Shown here piece after piece: positions 59,735 to 64,000 of a DNA stretch of 64,000 nucleotides (the stretch's first letter is position 1; every line of letters begins with the position of its first letter). The stretch spans positions 916,000 to 979,999 of the forward strand of contig NW_019211459.1 of assembly GCF_002443255.2 (NCBI RefSeq), in the 5' to 3' direction. The translations under genes were made by a program, and so were the position numbers. The DNA comes from Varroa destructor. Its lineage: Eukaryota; Arthropoda; Arachnida; Mesostigmata; Varroidae. Under the pieces are notes generated by a model, which did not search any database, was not told where the DNA came from, and worked only from the letters and a program-made list of their open reading frames with translations.

Positions 59735-62700
59735 CTGAAATAAATGTTTACTTAATCATTGTTTCCTGCACAACCTATCCCCTTGCATTGCCACACACAA
59801 TTGCCACCGACAAAAAATACCAAGCTCCTATAAATGACGGGAATACAGAACAAGGCCTGCGGAGTATCCAAAAAAAGTTACATACGCATACAACCGCGCG
59901 AGCTTTAACGAAGAATGTAGGAAGAGCACTGTCATAGCACTTGCAACACTTAATAAACTTTTAACTCCTTTTTCTTCGCTCAACCGAAACATTGATAGAA
60001 AAATGCCTGAGGAGATTCTGTAATCTAATCAATCAAACAATATATATATTGGAATAAAACTTTTAGTGTAACTTTCAGCGAGAAATACGCCAACCGTAGC
60101 AAAAGGCGGCGCGTTTTAGCAACTAATTTAAAAGCGCAGAGACTTAAGTAATAATTTGACTGACTAAACCAAAATACATCTATCGCGCGATCATCATCAG
60201 ATAACTACGATATAAACATATGCCACCGGACAGTATCAAACCGATGTTAGTCATCAGAAAATTTCATTACAAAATAAATCATCAAAACTTTTTTGGAATG
60301 GCAAAATAACAGGTTACCTCTGGTGCTTTCTTTGGCTGATCGCGGTTTGGTGACCCGTTTTGGAAGCTAATGGAGTGCCTATTGACCCTTTAATGGTTTT
60401 CTACAGGAATGATCGAAATATTAAAAATGAAGATAACCAAAGAAAATTGGAACTGTAATAGTGCGAACTGGCGAGTTTTCTAGATATGACCCGATGTTAT
60501 GGTCAGTTAGTTATGCCGCTATCAGCACCTATGTGAGGTAAATTATTATAGTCTCGACCGTGGTAGTTCTACTGCCTCGAAATCGGCGAAGCTTTAAGAT
60601 AGAGCACAACGGAAAACGGGTTAGTTTTTATGCCTTCTATTCGACACGCTCCGTCAAATACATGCTTCTAGTGTAAATGCAAGTCGGTACGAGACTGGTT
60701 CCTCAGGCCTTTCTAGTCGATGGTCGGTCCGTCAGAAAATAAGTGACCATCATCCAAGCGTTTGCCACAAATAGAATGCAGCGTATTTATAATATTATAT
60801 CTCATCGAATGTGACTTGATGTATCCAGTTTGGAAGTCATACTGGAAACGACATTAACCGGGCAGTCCCCGTTTTTTTTTGTATCCTCAATAGGGAATAG
60901 CATTTGGTTTGTCAGCGCTTGTATACTGGTGTGATTGACTGCTGGTAATTTGCTCGAAAGCAACATAAAAGGTCAGGCATCGTCGGTGCCCGATTTCTAC
61001 AGAGAACGCATAGACTAGATAAACAGATTAACACACAACCGAATCACTTTGGCTAGAGACCAAGATTTGTTTCCTGTTTCTAAGATAATTGGCTAACACT
61101 CAGCTTTTGTAAGGTGAGTGTTGCTGCACTCTCAGATTGCTCTAACCTACTGCAAGACCTCCAACTTCTCCTCTATTTCCCTTTTTTTCTGGCAGGAGAT
61201 GTAGACACACAGGACGATGTACCTGCGAGTAGCAACAAACAGGCCAATACGAGCGTAAGCAGTTATTGATTTTGAATGATCGCTTTCGGACGAAATAGAA
61301 GTAAAAAGTGTATATGGAAAATTGTATTCGAATCGATAGAAGAATGATCGATTTCCGTGTACCATGTTCCATGCATATAACCTCGTCTGCTTTCATCGGG
61401 ATAGTTGCTACAGCCAATAATTATTCATCTGAATACGAATTGAGCATTGCCAACTTAGGACGATGATGAGTACGTTGCAAGAATGGCTTTTCGATTAGCC
61501 GTTACTATGGAAACTACCACTCAAAACTGTTTTTGGCAGCTTGGGCTTGAAAAGATGCTCGCTAGCTGTACGAATTATGATGACTAGTCATATACGTAGC
61601 GCAAAGGCTTCTTTGTCAGTCAAACGGGGCGATTCAAGGTAGTGCGCGGTAGGTACCATCTAGGTATTAGTCACCGTCATTATTATTGAAATTACACAAC
61701 CTTCCATCTCAATAAAAGCACCAGCTTGCACGCGAGATCGTTTTAGTTACGTTGCAAGTCTGGCTTCTGTCACTTCCGGTCATGTTGTTTCGAAAAATGA
61801 AAAATTCAGCTATCATCTAAAGTTTTCCAGCTTTTAGAACATCGTAGAATCAGCTGTATCGTGCGACTCACTGATCGGCGTGAGCACAAGGAACTTCATG
61901 TGAACGTCTCATCTTGCATTCGTTCTCCGCGAGAATGTTTCTCACACTCTCTCGGGCGTCGTTGGGTAGGTATCCTTTAGTGTATAGATGGTGCATCTCA
62001 ATATAGGCACAACCACGTTACTATTCAGTAATACAGGAAGTAGCGAAAGAATGGAAAACTGTATCGCAAACAGAATTTTATATCTCAATTGTCAGAATTC
62101 TAAAGCGAACCTGGAACATACAAAATTGTGTTGACTCGATGATAATGAAATGCACTTTTAGGCACCGCTGTTTAAAAAATCGTTGTCGTCACCCCATCTT
62201 GGCAACGCGTCATTTGAGGTTTAACACAAAGACTACTATAGAAACTATATCATTTCAGATCATTCACGCGAAATTGATGACCTATGCTTCTAGGAACCAC
62301 TTTTTTGACGACAAGTTCAGATATACAAGCAAGAAACAGGGGAGCAATTCTCACAGAAGATTTTCGTCCCACTCCTGAGGAGCATTTCTCAGTAGTTGTT
62401 TTTAAATTTTACGCCAAAATGTCGTTGCGAATGATTTTTACATAAAGAACGGTGTTTCCTCATATTATGCACGTTGGAATAGCTTCAATCTATTTCTTAT
62501 ATGTGTGGTTTAATGGGTCAGGTATACAGCGGCCATTACTGCCTTTGGCAATATTTTAGTCCAATCTTATCGAAAATAGAGCAGGTCTAGAATGCTTTGG
62601 AAGCTAGCCTTATCATTAGGAAATTAGAATTTGCAGCCACTGTTTGAATCTGAAACAGTACAATATTGCACTATTTAATACCAACCTTTTATCACTTATA

Positions 62701-62764
62701 TCACAAGCGCTAGTATAGTCCAATTGTAATTCTGTTCCTCGATATATACATATGTATCACGTAC
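59735..62764. other. Upstream region of SARM1, no supported exon
   Basis: Probably the promoter region or a large 5' intron of SARM1. No exon with convincing splice sites and composition was found. A short frame near 61350-61417 (minus) looked weak. Confidence 0.5.
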
Positions 62765-62915
62765 CGAACTGGCCCCCAGGGTGGCAGTTTGTGGTTGTCT
62801 TCGAATCTTAGAGATCTTGTGCTACAATCACCGTTGAAGTTCTTGCTTGAAGTTTTGCTGTTACGTCTAGCGTTTCTGTCTTCCTTTCTGATATCTCCTG
62901 GCTTCTTTTCCAGCA
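62765..62915 (-). CDS. Candidate upstream exon, unassigned
   Basis: Acceptor ggacacttttag, donor TTCG/gtacgt; 151 nt, enters phase 1, leaves phase 2. Reads LEKKPGDIRKEDRNARRNSK then TSSKNFNGDCSTRSLRFEDN and HKLPPWGPVR, a charged low-complexity peptide with AGA/AGC-rich codons, as expected for the N-terminus of an Ect4-type protein. Its phase does not fit the exon at 59734 directly, so a linking exon would be needed, or the weaker donor CCA/gttcgg. The opposite strand also carries an open frame. Confidence 0.35.
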
Positions 62916-64000
62916 CTAAAAGTGTCCAGAATTTTAAAATATTCCTTGTAAGTTGCAGAGTAAAAATCTTCAAACTCCTCGGTGGATGCAACGCACCATT
63001 TTTGGTAGACACTTTTGAGAAATTACACGTTCAGCGTCATGCTGACTCACTACGCACACTGCATGACACAAGAATCGCGGGTGCTCGCACCAGAGCTGTG
63101 ACCAAACTGCACTCTTGGTCAAGCTGCCAGCGCAAGGCTCGTTCTCTCCTTAGTTAGGGTTACAGGTCCGATGCGACCCTATGGCTGGACCAGGGCAGGT
63201 CAGGCCTTCTATTTTCAAAACTGGGTTCAACTCTGTCATGGCTTGTATCGCAAAGTATGGGGAAAACTATTTAATACTCGTCCTCGTAGGCCTTGTAATG
63301 TTTCGATATTTTTCTATTATTTATAATCACAAAAACGGTGTACACTTCAAAGGTAGCAACACGCAATTATTTACAAATACTTCGAATGCTGTCCTTCTAG
63401 GCACGTTAGAATAGAACTTAAGAAATAGCATTTTTCGAATTTATCGTCGATAAGGAATGCTTCAGTGCACTAATTTTACGAAATTATTGGAAAAATATTC
63501 TGTCATCTAACCGTGGTGCTCGAGCGACTGAATGTTTTCTATATTTACCGTTTACTTAGAAAGCACCATGAATGGGTTAGTGTTGCACTGAGACCCAAAT
63601 TGAACAATTTTTGCCGAGCAGGGTTTATAGTTAAAACTACATTACACAAAGGACACTTCTGGTGTGCTTTATTATTTGGGGAGTTCAATGCTGGAAGAAG
63701 CAAGCGGCACTCCTATAAGATGCATCCGCCTGAATTTTTTCGATACAAAAAATAGTTACAAGCTTTACCACAATCGTAACTTCAATCATACACATGTTCA
63801 CAATCCTAACAAATGTTTATGTAATGAGTCCATTTTGTCCAAAGGATAAACTGTAAAATACAGATAGGACTGGATCTGATTTACTGTATGGCTAGAACGG
63901 ACTATTAAAAGTGTCGTGAAGTATCTCCCGGTTCTTCGAATTTCTCGCAATTAGGAACTGCCATATAACAAAGACTAACTTAATATCAGGTTCAGTTGGG
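62916..64000. other. Right end of window, nothing recognised
   Basis: Overlapping open frames on both strands at 62700-63160 and plus-strand frames to 63850 show no recognisable motif. A plus-strand acceptor-like pyrimidine tract ends at 62913 and a gtaagt follows 36 bp later, but no protein is implied. Confidence 0.4.

Noticed and set aside
62789..63157. Plus-strand ORF of 122 codons near the right end
   Set aside because: Leu/Phe-rich frame opposite a coding-like minus-strand frame; looks like a shadow, with no family match.

Overview
This is a eukaryotic nuclear window, AT-rich (about 60% by eye), with split genes, GT-AG introns from about 80 bp to a few kb, and many microsatellites. All genes are animal genes. 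The SARM1-type protein follows arthropod Sarm/Ect4 more closely than vertebrate SARM1 ([35 protein letters not shown]). I therefore infer an arthropod, possibly a mite or other chelicerate; the exact taxon cannot be fixed from the sequence. No bacterial gene, CRISPR array, rRNA or convincing tRNA was found.

Layout. (1) 21-1580, plus strand: the last four coding exons of a Melted/VEPH1 homologue, ending in its PH domain; the gene begins upstream of the window. (2) 13385-4243, minus strand: a complete six-exon MFS transporter of the SLC18B1 type, 455 aa, every intron in phase 0, tail-to-tail with Melted. (3) About 13.4-30.7 kb: a gene-poor interval with microsatellites, a 58-bp tandem duplication, inverted repeats and a probable decayed LINE fragment. 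(4) 30771-32759, plus strand: four exons of a calponin-homology protein of the muscle protein 20/transgelin type; its first coding exon was not found. A perfect 20-bp-stem hairpin lies 28 bp after its stop codon. (5) 59707-34820, minus strand: a SARM1/Ect4 gene of 24 exons, about 1,124 aa, with a disordered N-terminal region, ARM repeats, two SAM domains, a TIR NADase domain and a Ser/Gln-rich tail. It fills the right 40% of the window.

The exon models were built by reading acceptor and donor sites on the correct strand, requiring compatible phase at each join and comparing each peptide with the known family. The tightest part is the SARM1 ARM-SAM-SAM-TIR core, where 17 successive exons join in frame. 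Several coding exons are short and show only as splice-bounded peptides.

The genes do not form an operon-like set. They are an axon-degeneration/innate-immunity NADase (SARM1), a growth and FOXO/TOR regulator (Melted), a polyamine/vesicular-type transporter (SLC18B1) and an actin-binding muscle protein (CH). The most interesting material is the isoform logic of SARM1: two upstream cassette exons that the reading frame forces to be mutually exclusive, a GC-AG intron inside SAM1, two candidate alternative first exons, and two possible C-termini.
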